Positions 28,050 to 38,169 of a DNA stretch of 64,000 nucleotides are shown here, piece by piece. This stretch comes from UBA2199 sp964628035 (GTDB lineage Bacteria > Acidobacteriota > Aminicenantia > UBA2199): the NCBI GenBank assembly GCA_964628035.1, contig CAZVPI010000012.1, positions 25,606-89,605 of the forward strand, given 5' to 3'. The notes beneath the pieces are model-generated. The model ran no database searches. It saw nothing but the letters and a program-made list of their open reading frames with translations, and was not told where the DNA came from. Numbering within the stretch: position 1 is the stretch's first letter; every line of letters begins with the position of its first letter. Both the position numbers and the translations under genes were made by a program.

Positions 28050-29261
28050 ATGGCCGTATTCAAGTACCGTGGCAGGAACCGGGTGGGCACCATCGTCGAG
28101 GGCGAGCGCAGCGGCCGCAACGCCAACGAGGTGGTCACCGCCCTGGAGAAGGAGCAGATCCAGGTCCTGAGCATCGAGCGCAAGAAGCCCGGGCTGGCCA
28201 TCCCCTTCCTCAGCAAGAAGAGCCGCGGCGTGTCGCTCAAAACCATCGCCGTGTTCAACCGCCAGCTGTCGGTCATGTTCAACGCCGGCCTGCCCATCAC
28301 CCAGGCCATCGGCATCCTGGCCCAGCAGCAGAAGGACAAGTACTTCCAGGGGGTGCTCACCGAGGTGCGCAAGGACGTGGAGGCGGGCGCCAACCTCTCC
28401 AGCGCCTTGCGCAAGCATCCCAAGGTGTTCAACGAGCTCTACACCAGCATGATCCAGGCCGGCGAGGCCTCGGGCAACCTGGACACCATCCTGCTGCGCC
28501 TCTCGCAGTACGTCGAGAACATGAACAAGCTGGTGGGCAAGGTGAAATCGGCCCTGGCCTATCCCATCGGCGTGCTGATCATCGCCGTCGTCCTCACCGG
28601 CATCCTGCTGTGGAAGGTCGTGCCGGTGTTCACCGACATGTTCTCGCAGATGGGCGCCGAGCTGCCGCTGATGACCCAGGTCGTGGTCGGGGCCAGCAAC
28701 TTCCTGGTCTCCAACTTCCTGTGGATCATCCTGATCATCGCCGGCGCCGTCTTCGCCTTCCGCTCCTACAACAGCACCTTCAAGGGGCGGCGCGTGATCG
28801 ACAACATCAAGCTCAAGGTCTGGGTCATCGGCGACCTGCTGACCAAGGTGGCGGTGGCCCGCGTCACCCGCACCCTGGCCACCCTGTTGACCTCGGGCGT
28901 GGAGATCATCGAGAGCATGACCATCACCGCCAAGACGGCCAGCAACGCGATCATCGAGGACGCCGTGCTCAAGAGCCGCGCCATGGTGCAGGAAGGCAAG
29001 CCGCTGTGGGAGTCGTGGGAAGAGACCAAGCGCTTCCCCTACATGGTCACGCAGATGGTCGCCGTCGGCGAACAGACCGGCTCGCTGTCCACCATGCTGG
29101 GCAAGGTGGCCGACTTCTACGACGAGGAGGTCGACCAGGCGGTCACGGCCCTGGTGTCGCTGATGGAGCCGCTGATGATCCTGATCCTGGGCGGCATCGT
29201 GGGCGGCGTCGTCGTCTCCATGTACCTGCCGCTGTTCGACATCATCGGCAAGGTGGGCTGA
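28050..29261 (+). CDS. pilC: Type IV pilus inner-membrane platform protein PilC
   Basis: 403 aa. Two GspF domains, each followed by hydrophobic helices (VLIIAVVLTGILLWKVVPVF; FLWIILIIAGAVFAF; LMILILGGIVGGVVVSMY). FNRQLSVMFNAGLPITQAI and AVGEQTGSL are typical. It anchors PilB and PilT at the inner membrane. GGGGG precedes the ATG in a 12-nt gap. Confidence 0.95.
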   Translation: MAVFKYRGRNRVGTIVEGERSGRNANEVVTALEKEQIQVLSIERKKPGLAIPFLSKKSRGVSLKTIAVFNRQLSVMFNAGLPITQAIGILAQQQKDKYFQGVLTEVRKDVEAGANLSSALRKHPKVFNELYTSMIQAGEASGNLDTILLRLSQYVENMNKLVGKVKSALAYPIGVLIIAVVLTGILLWKVVPVFTDMFSQMGAELPLMTQVVVGASNFLVSNFLWIILIIAGAVFAFRSYNSTFKGRRVIDNIKLKVWVIGDLLTKVAVARVTRTLATLLTSGVEIIESMTITAKTASNAIIEDAVLKSRAMVQEGKPLWESWEETKRFPYMVTQMVAVGEQTGSLSTMLGKVADFYDEEVDQAVTALVSLMEPLMILILGGIVGGVVVSMYLPLFDIIGKVG

Positions 29262-29271
29262 GCCGAACCCG

Positions 29272-30842
29272 TTGATCGCCGTCGAAGAGCGCAAGCTGCA
29301 CAAAAGGCTGGTCTTCCTGCATTCCATCCGCATCGCCATCCTGTCGGGGCTGGCGCTGGTCACGGCCATCATCCTGCTGTTCTTCCAGGCGCCGCTGTCG
29401 CTGCTGGCCCTCCTGGGCGCCCTGCTGGCGGCGGTCGTGGTCAGCATCCTGTTCTTTCCGCTGGCGCGCCTGCTGCGGACGCGGCCGCTGCTCTTCCTGG
29501 AACTGGCCTTCGACATCCTGCTGGTCACCCTGCTGGTCTACCTTTCGGGAGGCGTCGCCAGCCCCTTCTATTTCCTCTACATCCTGCCCATCCTCGTGGC
29601 CTCGATCTTCCTGTCGCGCCGCGAGACGCTGGCCACCGCCACCCTTTCCTTCATCGCCTTCGGCTCCCTGGCCGACCTGCTCTACCTGGGGATCATCCCG
29701 TATTATCCCGGCTTCGACGCCGGCGAGGTGACGCTGGGCGCCTTCATCTACAACCTGCTGATGGGCTTCATCGCCTTCTCCAGCGTCAGCCTCATCGCCT
29801 CCTATTACTTCGAGCGCATCCGCCGCGCCGGCGAGCAGCTGCGCGACGTGCAGGAGAACCTGCGCGACATCCTGCTGCTCAACAACTCGGTGATGGAAAA
29901 GATGGAGAACGGCCTGGCCACCGCCGACGCCGAGGGCCGCGTGATCTCCTACAACCCCAAGGCTGCCCGCTTCCTGGGGCTGAAGCCGGGGATGAACCTG
30001 TTCGAGCTGCTGCTGTCGGGGGAGGACCTGTCGGCCGCCTGCCGCCAATGGCAGTCCGGAGGCGCCTACTACTTCGAGAAGCTCCTGCACGGCTATTCCC
30101 TGGGCGTCAGCGTGTCGGCCATCGAGAAGATCTCCACGTTCGAGCGGCTGCTGGTCTTCCTGGTCACCGACCTGAGCGCCATCAAGAAGATCGAGCACCG
30201 GCTCAAGGAGAAGGAGCACCTGGCGCTGATCGGCGAGATGGCCGCCGGCATCGCCCACGAGATCCGCAACCCGCTGGCCTCGATCTCGGGCTCGGTGCAG
30301 TACCTGCGCCGCGAGCTCCAGGTGGAGGCGCCGCTGCGCGGCCTGATGGACATCATCGTCAAGGAATCGGACCGCCTGTCGGCCTTCATCGAGGACTTCC
30401 TCACCTTCTCGCGCCCGGCGCCGCTGGAGATCGGCGAGTTCGACCTGGGCGCGCTGCTCGACGAGGTGACGGCCATGCTGGCCCGCAGCCACCCCCGCCT
30501 GCGCTTCCTCAAGAAGTACGGCCCGGGCAGCGTGGTGCGCGCCGACGCCAAGAAGATCAGGCAGCTGGCCTGGAACCTGCTGAACAACGCGGCCAAGGCC
30601 CAGCAGGAAAAGGGGACCGTCGAGATCGCCATTTTCCAGAAGGATGGCGCCGACTGCCTGGCCATCCGCGACTTCGGCGTCGGCATGGATCCGGCCGAGC
30701 TGGAGAAGATCTTCGTCCCCTTCTACTCCCGCTTCGCCTCCGGCATCGGCCTGGGCATGAACATCGTCAAGCGCATCGTCGACGAGCACGGCTTCGCGCT
30801 GGACATCCAGTCGGAAAGGAACCGCGGCACCGAGGTGTCGGT

Positions 30843-30861
<19 letters not shown>
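29272..30861 (+). CDS. pilS: Sensor histidine kinase PilS-like
   Basis: 529 aa. About six N-terminal helices (to about 180), a short PAS-like domain (NNSVMEKMENGLATADAEG), a HisKA domain with the phosphoacceptor His in AHEIRNPLASISG (about H329), and an ATPase domain (NLLNNAAKAQ, DFGVGMDP, GIGLGMNIVKRIV). It probably phosphorylates the adjacent PilR-like regulator to control pilin transcription. The start is a TTG at 29272, 10 nt after pilC, with no strong Shine-Dalgarno. The 3' end overlaps pilR by 19 nt. Confidence 0.87.
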
Positions 30862-32240
<1,379 letters not shown>

Positions 32241-32249
32241 CACAAGGCT

Positions 32250-32492
32250 CGGCGCACGGCGTACGGCGTACGGCGTACGGCCAAGAATAAAATCCAAAGC
32301 ACCAAATCCCAAATTCCAAACAAGCACGAAGCACCAATGATCCAATGACCAAAGTAAAGAAGTGATAGGGATAGTGATAGTGGTCGTAGAGAACAATTGA
32401 GTGTCTTTGCCACCACTTTGCCCCGTTTTTTTTCGGTTATTTAATTTAGTGATTTCTCCTGCCCTACGCCGTACGCCGTCAGCCGTGCGCCA
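32250..32492. repeat. Type-1 heptamer inverted repeat with a nested type-3 arm, no gene
   Basis: Left arm 32251-32282: GGCGCAC followed by three GGCGTAC units, then an A-rich edge. Right arm 32461-32491 is the inverse (TACGCCG, TACGCCG, TCAGCCG). Inside, 32293-32352 is a single type-3 arm (CCAAATC, CCAAATT, CCAAACA, then AGCACCA and AATGACC). Roughly 110 nt between 32352 and 32460 hold nothing I recognise. Confidence 0.8.
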
Positions 32493-32508
32493 AGTCTCTC
32501 CTTGCCCC

Positions 32509-32537
32509 TTGTCATTTGTGCCCTGTTGCGCTATACT
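32509..32537 (+). promoter_or_regulatory. Sigma70 promoter, near-leaderless
   Basis: TTGTCA (32509-32514), 17-nt spacer, TATACT (32532-32537). The ATG at 32546 lies 8 nt after the -10 box. Confidence 0.65.
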
Positions 32538-32545
32538 GGCCCCTC

Positions 32546-32908
32546 ATGAACCCCTATCTTATCCTCTTCCTGTCCTGGCTGGTGCCCGGGCTGGGCCATC
32601 TGCTGCAGAAGCGCCGCCTGCGGGCCGCCGTGTTCTTTTTCGCCATCGGCGCCCTGCTGGTCCTGGGCGTGCTGATGCAGGGCAAGTTCTACGGCACCGG
32701 CGTCATGCACCCGCTGCTGCTGCTCGGCTTCGCCGCCGACCTGGCCAACGGCGCCTTCTATTTTCTCATCCGCTTCCTGGGCCTGGCCGCCGGCGACGTC
32801 ACCGTCGTGACCTTTCACTACGGCACCGCCTACCTGGCCGCCGCCGGCCTGCTCAACTACCTGGTGGCGCTGAACGCCTTCGACATCGCCAAGGGGAGAA
32901 AAGAGTGA
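32546..32908 (+). CDS. DUF6677-like small membrane protein
   Basis: 120 aa with about three to four hydrophobic helices. The opening NPYLILFLSWLVPGLGHLLQ matches the DUF6677/TM2-like pattern in which a PGLGH turn links two helices. Function unknown. The start is set by the promoter; in-frame codons from 32516 lie upstream of it. The next gene starts at its stop codon (GTGA). Confidence 0.75.
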   Translation: MNPYLILFLSWLVPGLGHLLQKRRLRAAVFFFAIGALLVLGVLMQGKFYGTGVMHPLLLLGFAADLANGAFYFLIRFLGLAAGDVTVVTFHYGTAYLAAAGLLNYLVALNAFDIAKGRKE

Positions 32909-33078
32909 TCTTCAAGAGCCACATGATCTCCATGCTGGTCTTCGCCGTGCTGGTCTCGGTGGTGCTGGCCTTCGTGCGCCATGCCGACCTGCGCCATGCC
33001 TGGCGCTACGCCCTGAAGCTCTTCCTGTTCATGGCCGGCGGCGTCGTGGTCTTCAGCTGGTTCATGCATTTCGCCTGA
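32905..33078 (+). CDS. Small hydrophobic protein, unknown
   Basis: 57 aa. A GTG start at 32905 overlaps the preceding stop. Two hydrophobic helices (MLVFAVLVSVVLAFV; LFLFMAGGVVVFSWFMH) separated by a short charged loop. No family recognised. Overlap and spacing (8 nt to the VanZ gene) place it in a three-gene membrane-protein operon. Confidence 0.65.
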   Translation: MIFKSHMISMLVFAVLVSVVLAFVRHADLRHAWRYALKLFLFMAGGVVVFSWFMHFA

Positions 33079-33085
33079 GGCGCGC

Positions 33086-33451
33086 ATGGCCGCGCCGGGC
33101 CGCGCCCTTGCCGCTTTCGCCTCCCTGCTGACCTACGCCGCCATATTCGCCCTCTCATCCCTGTCCGCTTCCGAGCTGCCCGCGGGCGTCCCCGACGTCA
33201 TCCCCCACGTCCTGGAATACGCCCTGCTGGCCTTCCTCCTGTCCCTGGCCTTCGCCCCGGCGCGCCGGCCGCGGGCGCTGCTCGCCGTCCTCCTGTTGGC
33301 GCTGCTGCTGGGGCTGCTGGACGAGTGGCACCAGACGGCTACGCCGGGAAGGGTGTTCTCCCTGCTCGATTTGCTCTACGATGGACTGGGTGCAATCACG
33401 GGCATTGTGTTGTATGTGAAATTTTGCGCCAAGTGCTATGGATCCTCGTAA
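33086..33451 (+). CDS. VanZ-family membrane protein
   Basis: 121 aa with three to four helices. The DEWHQTATPGRVFSLLDLLYDGLGAITG segment is the VanZ signature (conserved D-E-x-x-Q and D-L-x-x-x-x-G). VanZ proteins affect glycopeptide sensitivity in Gram-positives; their role in Gram-negatives is unknown. The 3' end abuts a type-5 repeat. Confidence 0.83.
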   Translation: MAAPGRALAAFASLLTYAAIFALSSLSASELPAGVPDVIPHVLEYALLAFLLSLAFAPARRPRALLAVLLLALLLGLLDEWHQTATPGRVFSLLDLLYDGLGAITGIVLYVKFCAKCYGSS

Positions 33452-33582
33452 TTCGTGATTCCATTCGTGATTTGAAAAAGCCCTGGCCCGCTGCTTGCGG
33501 TTGCGAATCACGGAAGATCGTTGAGTTCATTCACGCATCACGGATCGGGATAATCCCTCGAGTCTATTCACGAATCACGTCG
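33448..33582. repeat. Type-5 heptamer repeat (ATTCGTG / CACGAAT units)
   Basis: Left arm about 33448-33474 (ATTCGTGATTCC twice, imperfect). Right part about 33505-33582 with ATTCACG, CATCACG, GATCGGG and CACGAAT units, inverse to the left arm. A matching short array lies near 13201-13240. No gene. Confidence 0.6.
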
Positions 33583-33601
33583 GCCCGCTTCATTTGCGGC
33601 C

Positions 33602-33630
33602 TTTCTTTCCGTCTCTTTTTTGGTTATAAT
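33602..33630 (+). promoter_or_regulatory. Weak promoter for the receiver-LpxC gene
   Basis: TTTCTT (33602-33607), 17-nt spacer, TATAAT (33625-33630). Strong -10, poor -35. The ATG at 33641 lies 10 nt after the -10 box. Confidence 0.4.
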
Positions 33631-33640
33631 GGGGCCGAAA

Positions 33641-34975
33641 ATGAAGAAAATCTTGATCGTTGACGACGAGAAGAACATACAGGTTTCCCTGGCCACCGTC
33701 CTGGAGGACGAGGGCTTCCAGGTGTATTTCGCCAAGGACGGCCAGGAGGGGATCGAAAAGTTCCAGAACATCCGCCCCGACGCCATCTTCCTCGACATCT
33801 GGCTGCCGGGCATGGACGGACTGGAGGTCATCAAGCGCATCCTGGAGATCGACCCGCTGCAGATCATCATCATGATCTCGGGCCACGGCTCGGTCTCGGC
33901 CGCCGTCTCGGCGCTCAAGGCCGGCGCCTACGACTTCCTGGAAAAGCCGCTCAGCCTGGACAAGGTCATGTTCGTGCTCAAGCGCGCCCTGGAGTTCCGC
34001 CAGGTGCGCGACGAGAACCGCCGCCTGAAGGTCATCCTCGACCAGGAGGACGAGCTCGCCGGCAGCGACGAGAAGAAGCGCCTGCTGCGCGAAAGCACGG
34101 CCACCATCGACTTCGAGGCCGCCGACCCCCGCCACCTGCGCAAGCAGCGCACGGTGGCGGCGAGCAACATCCTCTACGGCATCGGCCTGCACTCGGGCGA
34201 GAAGACCGGCATGGTCGTCAAGCCGCTGCCGGCGAACAAGGGCATCCGCTTCGAGAACATCTCCAAGCGCGGCTACATCCCGGCGCGCATCGAGTACCTG
34301 AACACCACCGGCTACGCCACCTCCATCAAGAAGGACGACCTGGAGGCGCGCACCATCGAGCACCTGCTGGCCGTGCTGCACGCCTTCGGCATCACCAACC
34401 TGGCCGTCAAGATCAACAAGGAAGTCCCCATCGACGACGGCTCGGCCATCCATTTCTGCGAGTTCATCAAGGAGTGCGGCATCGTCGAGCAGGGCGAGGA
34501 CATCCCCGAGATCGTCATCACCCGGCCGCTGCAGATCGGCGAGGAATCGGTGGACGGCAAGTTCATCCGCGTCGAGCCGGCCGACGTCTTCTCGGTGCGC
34601 TACACCTGCGTCTATCCCGAGCCGCTGGGCAGGCAGACCTTCGACTTCACCCTGAACTCGGAGGAGGACTTCCAGCGCGAGATCGCCCCCTCGCGCACCT
34701 ACGGCTTCGTCGACGACTTCAACCGCCTCAGCGACATGGGCCTGGCCGAGGGCGGGCGCATGAACAACTTCATCCTCATCGACCAGGCGCGCATCCTCAA
34801 CACCACCCTGCGCTTCCCCGAGGAGCTGGCGCGGCACAAGATCCTGGACGTCATCGGCGACTTCTACCTACTGGGCCGGCCCATCCGCGGCCGCATCGTG
34901 GCCCAGAAGACCGGCCACACCGACAATGCCAAGATGGTCAACCTGATCAAGGAGACTTTCCTGAAAAAAGGCTGA
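33641..34975 (+). CDS. lpxC: Response-regulator receiver fused to LpxC deacetylase
   Basis: 444 aa in one continuous frame. Residues 1-120 are a NtrC-type receiver (ILIVDDE, phosphoacceptor D52 in FLDIWLPGMDG, Thr/Ser position in MISGHGS, conserved Lys in LEKPLS). After a charged linker, residues about 165-440 are UDP-3-O-acyl-GlcNAc deacetylase, the committed step of lipid A synthesis: GIGLHSGEKTG, zinc ligand H241 (TIEHLLAVL), H399 and D403 (RHKILDVIGD) and catalytic H426 (GHTDN). All catalytic residues appear intact. LpxC is normally about 300 aa without a receiver. The fusion implies phosphorylation-controlled lipid A synthesis (inference). Confidence 0.92.
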   Translation: MKKILIVDDEKNIQVSLATVLEDEGFQVYFAKDGQEGIEKFQNIRPDAIFLDIWLPGMDGLEVIKRILEIDPLQIIIMISGHGSVSAAVSALKAGAYDFLEKPLSLDKVMFVLKRALEFRQVRDENRRLKVILDQEDELAGSDEKKRLLRESTATIDFEAADPRHLRKQRTVAASNILYGIGLHSGEKTGMVVKPLPANKGIRFENISKRGYIPARIEYLNTTGYATSIKKDDLEARTIEHLLAVLHAFGITNLAVKINKEVPIDDGSAIHFCEFIKECGIVEQGEDIPEIVITRPLQIGEESVDGKFIRVEPADVFSVRYTCVYPEPLGRQTFDFTLNSEEDFQREIAPSRTYGFVDDFNRLSDMGLAEGGRMNNFILIDQARILNTTLRFPEELARHKILDVIGDFYLLGRPIRGRIVAQKTGHTDNAKMVNLIKETFLKKG

Positions 34976-34977
34976 AC

Positions 34978-35270
34978 TCGGCGTAAGGTGTAAGGCATAA
35001 GGCGCAAGGGAAGAAAAACCAATGACAGATAAAAAAATTGTGCTATCTGGCGGATGAGAATCAGAATTGTGCCATTTCCACGCCGATATATCTTTTTTTC
35101 TTCTCCTCCCTATGCTGGGTGCTGGCCGTTTCTCTTCCCCTTCACCTGACGCCCTGAGCCTTACACCCAGAACTTTTCATTCTCTTCCCCTAGGCCTCAC
35201 GCCCTAGGCCTTACAAAGAGTTCTTTTCTTCCTCTTCCCCTACGCCCTACGCCTTCAGCCTTACGCCGAG
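34978..35270. repeat. Type-1 heptamer element between convergent genes, no gene
   Basis: Left arm 34978-35010: GGCGTAA, GGTGTAA, GGCATAA, GGCGCAA, then GGGAAGAAAAACC. Three inverse arms follow on the right: about 35147-35170, 35190-35215 and 35239-35270, each preceded by a pyrimidine-rich stretch. The outermost right arm contains the nth stop codon. The middle (35011-35146) holds no gene. Confidence 0.8.
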
Positions 35271-35938
35271 TTTTCTTCTGCTGAAGGGCACTGGCTCTTG
35301 AGCGGGCACTCGGCGCACTTGGGTCTAATGGGCCGGCAAATGGTCTGCCCGAAGCCGACCAGCGCCTGGTTGACCCGGCTCCAGAGGCGGCGCGGGAACC
35401 GCGCCTCCAGCTCCTTCTCGACCTCGGCCGGGGTGCGTCCCTGCGCCCAGCCCAGGCGGCGCGAGATGCGGAAGACGTGGGTGTCGACGGCGACGGCCGG
35501 GCGGCCGTAAGCCAGGGCCAGGACCAGGTTGGCCGACTTGCGGCCGATGCCAGGCAGGCGTAGCAGCCCCTCCAGGGTGGAGGGGACCGCCCCCGCCCCG
35601 CCCAGCTGGCGGCAGATGGCCAGGATGTGCCGGGCCTTGGTGCGGTAGAAACCCACCGGAAAGATCAGGCGGGCGATCTCGGCCTCGGAAAGAAGGGCCA
35701 TTTTGCCTGGCGTATCGGCCTTGGCGAACAGCCTGGCCGAGGCCTTCTCGGTCACCGGGTCCTGGGTGCGGGAGCTGAGCAGGACCGAGACCAGGACGCG
35801 GAAGGGGGTGCCGCGGATGCCGGCCTCGAAGGAGGCCACCGGCGGGCCGAGGGGAGCCGTGGCCCGGCGTATCGTCTCCAGCTGGCGGGCGGCGCTGGCC
35901 TCAGCCCGGGAGCTTCTCGCCGTTGAGGACGATCTCAT
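35261..35938 (-). CDS. nth: Endonuclease III (DNA glycosylase/AP lyase)
   Basis: 225 aa. Base-excision repair of oxidised pyrimidines. The helix-hairpin-helix LLRLPGIGRKSANLVLA contains the catalytic Lys; the catalytic Asp is in VAVDTHVFRISRRLGW; the C-terminal 4Fe-4S site has the C-x6-C-x2-C-x5-C spacing (CRPIRPKCAECPLKSQC). The ATG at 35938 overlaps the OsmC-like gene by 38 nt, and no later start precedes the conserved region. The TAA stop lies in the type-1 repeat (TCGGCGTAAGGC on the minus strand). Confidence 0.94.
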   Translation of the reverse strand: MRSSSTARSSRAEASAARQLETIRRATAPLGPPVASFEAGIRGTPFRVLVSVLLSSRTQDPVTEKASARLFAKADTPGKMALLSEAEIARLIFPVGFYRTKARHILAICRQLGGAGAVPSTLEGLLRLPGIGRKSANLVLALAYGRPAVAVDTHVFRISRRLGWAQGRTPAEVEKELEARFPRRLWSRVNQALVGFGQTICRPIRPKCAECPLKSQCPSAEENSA

Positions 35939-36332
35939 GGCGCAGGGCGACGGCAGGGGCGAGGGTGGCGCTGACGCCGCAGTATTTCTCCTGCGACAGG
36001 GAGACCGCCTTGCGCAGCGAGTCGGGGTTGATCCCCGCCCCCTGGAAGCGGTAGATGACCTTGATCTCAAGGAATTTCCGCGGGTGCTCCTCGGCGGTCA
36101 GCGCCTCGGTCTCGACGCGGAAGCCCTCCACCTTGACCCGCATCTTGCCCAGGATGGAGATGACGTCCATGCCGGTGCAGCCGGCCAGCGAGACCAGGGT
36201 CAGCGCCTTGGGCCGCGGCCCCAGGTCGCTGCCGCCCGATCCGGGGGCGGCGTCGATGACCAGCTCGTGCCCGTCCAGGACGGCCTTGAACGCCATGTCG
36301 CCCTGCCAGTCGATAGACGCGTTGAGTTCCAT
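35901..36332 (-). CDS. OsmC/Ohr-family protein
   Basis: 143 aa. The OsmC fold is indicated by the pattern SDLGPRPKALTLVSLAGCTGMDVISIL around the first redox Cys and by GVSATLAPAV, where the second Cys lies just before (EKYCGVSA). Such proteins reduce organic hydroperoxides or act on related thiol chemistry. The ATG at 36332 is preferred; 36347 is an alternative. nth overlaps its 3' end, so the two are co-transcribed. Confidence 0.87.
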   Translation of the reverse strand: MELNASIDWQGDMAFKAVLDGHELVIDAAPGSGGSDLGPRPKALTLVSLAGCTGMDVISILGKMRVKVEGFRVETEALTAEEHPRKFLEIKVIYRFQGAGINPDSLRKAVSLSQEKYCGVSATLAPAVALRHEIVLNGEKLPG

Positions 36333-36370
36333 GCGCGAATGGTACATCAGGTTGATTGAAAAAGATAGAA

Positions 36371-36545
36371 CTTGGCGTAAGGCGCAGGGCATAAGGCGTA
36401 AGGGAAGAAAAAGAAAAGGCCCTAGGCGCAGGGTATGGGAATGATTGTGAGTGGAAAATTTACTGGATATTTCTTAGGGAAAAGCGATTGAATGAATGAA
36501 ACCTATCTTACCTTACGCCCCACGCCTTATGCCTTACGCCGAGTA
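36371..36545. repeat. Type-1 heptamer inverted repeat, no gene
   Basis: Left arm 36374-36402: GGCGTAA, GGCGCAG, GGCATAA, GGCGTAA, followed by GGGAAGAAAAAG. A second partial arm (CCTAGGCGCAGGGTATGGG, about 36421-36439). Right arm 36510-36543 is the inverse (TTACGCC, CCACGCC, TTATGCC, TTACGCC). Confidence 0.8.
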
Positions 36546-36566
36546 CTTTTCTTCGAGCACGGTCCA

Positions 36567-36854
36567 CTACCAGTTCCTGCCCAGTTTCGCCAGCTCCTCG
36601 GTGCTGTACTTGCGGAACAGGATCTCCCATTCCCTGGACCCCTCGGGGATGTTCTTCTTTTGGGTGACGATCTTCTCCTGGGCGGCGGTCTCGATGGTCT
36701 CGAAGAGCTTCAGCTGGTCGAGGATCAGGTGGTAGATCCTGAAACGGATATCGCCGATATCGCAGGAATAATCGATATCCTCGCTCTTCTGGAGGTGATC
36801 GACGATGAGCTTGGTCAGGTGGTTGACCCGGTTCTTCGACAACTTGAGGCTCAT
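36567..36854 (-). CDS. DUF507 family protein (copy 1)
   Basis: 95 aa, helical and soluble. KLSKNRVNHLTKLIVDHLQ and FRIYHLILDQLKLFE match DUF507, a family of unknown function that often occurs as two adjacent genes. The second copy is at 37811-38089. The ATG at 36854 was chosen because upstream codons are GC-rich and lack similarity. Confidence 0.82.
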   Translation of the reverse strand: MSLKLSKNRVNHLTKLIVDHLQKSEDIDYSCDIGDIRFRIYHLILDQLKLFETIETAAQEKIVTQKKNIPEGSREWEILFRKYSTEELAKLGRNW

Positions 36855-37121
36855 GGGGCGTACGATCCTATCGCTTCGGGCAGGGGAGCGGTTCCCGCCG
36901 CACAGGGGCGGCCGCATCCCACGGGCGGCCTGAAAAGCCGACCTTGACCCGGGCTGGCGGGAAAAAACGACCCGTTGTTCATTTTTTTTACATTTTACCC
37001 TGAAGGGCGTGGATTGTCAATGCTTTCTTCCCGAGCGGCCGCGGTCCGCGCGCCGCGAGCATTCGGCCTCGGATCCAGGCTGGCGGCGGTTTTCGGCTTG
37101 GGCTGACGATTCGGGGCGGAA

Positions 37122-37682
37122 TTACGGGAGGGAGGGGGTTGTGTCCAGATAGGGAAAAGGACGGATGGGATTGTCCTCGAATCCCCTCGAGAAAACGACC
37201 TCCAGGTTCTGGCGGATGGTCCCGCTTCCGCCGTCGGCGCCGATGATGGTCAGGAAAACGTCGGTGTTGTCCGGGGCGTAGGCCGGGAAGAGGTTGCCCG
37301 GGAAGGGGCGCCTGTCGGTCCAATCGCGCGGGTTGTTGGACTGGATCGTGAATTCGCTGCGGCTCATCGGCCTGAGGTCCTTGTAGTCCACGAAGGGAGC
37401 ATACGACTGGAAATTGCCGCTGTTGATCTCCAGGAGCTGCTTTTTCCGCGATCGGACCACGAAACGCCAATCCGCGATCCTGGCTTCGGAATTGTGCCAA
37501 TTGACCACGGAAAGGGAGAACCTGAGATTCGTCTCGTTCTTCTTGACATTATAGGAAATATTGCCCTCTCCCCATTGGATCCAGTACAGGTCGGTGTCGG
37601 TTTTGCAGGAGAAGAAAAGTGCGGGCAATGCCGCCAGCAGGGCAGACAGGAACATGAGCCTGAACTTCATCCCTCGATCCAT
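37122..37682 (-). CDS. Putative lipoprotein, unknown
   Basis: 186 aa. An N-terminal hydrophobic stretch ends LPALFFSCKT, a plausible lipobox, so the mature protein would be membrane-anchored. The remainder looks beta-rich (ETNLRFSLSVVNWHNSEARIA; TDVFLTIIGADGGSGTI). No family recognised. The start at 37682 or 37670 cannot be decided. It lies between the two DUF507 genes on the same strand. Confidence 0.68.
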   Translation of the reverse strand: MDRGMKFRLMFLSALLAALPALFFSCKTDTDLYWIQWGEGNISYNVKKNETNLRFSLSVVNWHNSEARIADWRFVVRSRKKQLLEINSGNFQSYAPFVDYKDLRPMSRSEFTIQSNNPRDWTDRRPFPGNLFPAYAPDNTDVFLTIIGADGGSGTIRQNLEVVFSRGFEDNPIRPFPYLDTTPSLP

Positions 37683-37810
37683 TTCTCTGCTTTTATAATA
37701 GTATCAGAGTGTTTGGGATTCAAGGTACAATCGATTCCGCCCTTCATCCGCGGGGCTATCGGCCGGCCGAATCCTTCCAAACTGCCGGCGGCAGCCGGCG
37801 TGGCGCGCGG

Positions 37811-38089
37811 CTACAGGATGATGTTTTCCTGCTCAGCCAGCTTGGACTTGACCATGCGGAACATCTCGTAGTAGTCGATGTTGGAGTTGCGGATCTCGTT
37901 CAGCTTGTCCTTGAGGATGTCCTTGACCTTCTCGTCGAGGGCGTCCTCCTTCTCCAGCTCCTGGGTGATGATGGCCTGGACGTCGGCGACCACCGCCTCG
38001 CGGTTTTCCACAAAAATGAGCTTTTCGGCAAGCAGGCCTTTCACGACATGGAAGGCGAGGTGCTCGATCTGCTGCTTGTTCAGTCTCAT
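37811..38089 (-). CDS. DUF507 family protein (copy 2)
   Basis: 92 aa. RLNKQQIEHLAFHVVKGLL at the start and EVRNSNIDYYEMF-like sequence near the end (EIRNSNIDYYEMFRMVK) match DUF507. The ATG at 38089 is 7 nt from a -10 box, so it is probably leaderless; longer in-frame extensions run into a repeat. Together with copy 1 and the lipoprotein it may form a loose minus-strand group. Confidence 0.82.
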   Translation of the reverse strand: MRLNKQQIEHLAFHVVKGLLAEKLIFVENREAVVADVQAIITQELEKEDALDEKVKDILKDKLNEIRNSNIDYYEMFRMVKSKLAEQENIIL

Positions 38090-38096
38090 CGGCACG

Positions 38097-38125
38097 ATTG
38101 TAACAAATTTTGGCACCCAGCACAA
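38097..38125 (-). promoter_or_regulatory. Sigma70 promoter, leaderless, for DUF507 copy 2
   Basis: Minus strand: TTGTGC (38125-38120), 17-nt spacer, TACAAT (38102-38097); the ATG at 38089 follows after 7 nt. Confidence 0.65.
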
Positions 38126-38169
38126 GGGCCTTTTAGCAATAAATTCATAATAATCGAACCCAATAACCA

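Noticed and set aside
32250..32492. Possible CRISPR array from the regularly repeated short units
   Set aside because: Units are 7 nt and directly adjacent without spacers, come as inverted pairs, and no cas gene is in the window.
33590..34837. Long open frame on the minus strand opposite the receiver-LpxC gene (415 aa)
   Set aside because: Shadow frame of a GC-rich gene; composition is Leu/Val/Asp-rich with no motif, while the plus frame has full LpxC signatures. Similar antisense frames at 57956-60118, 49634-52036 and 16232-19111 were dropped for the same reason.
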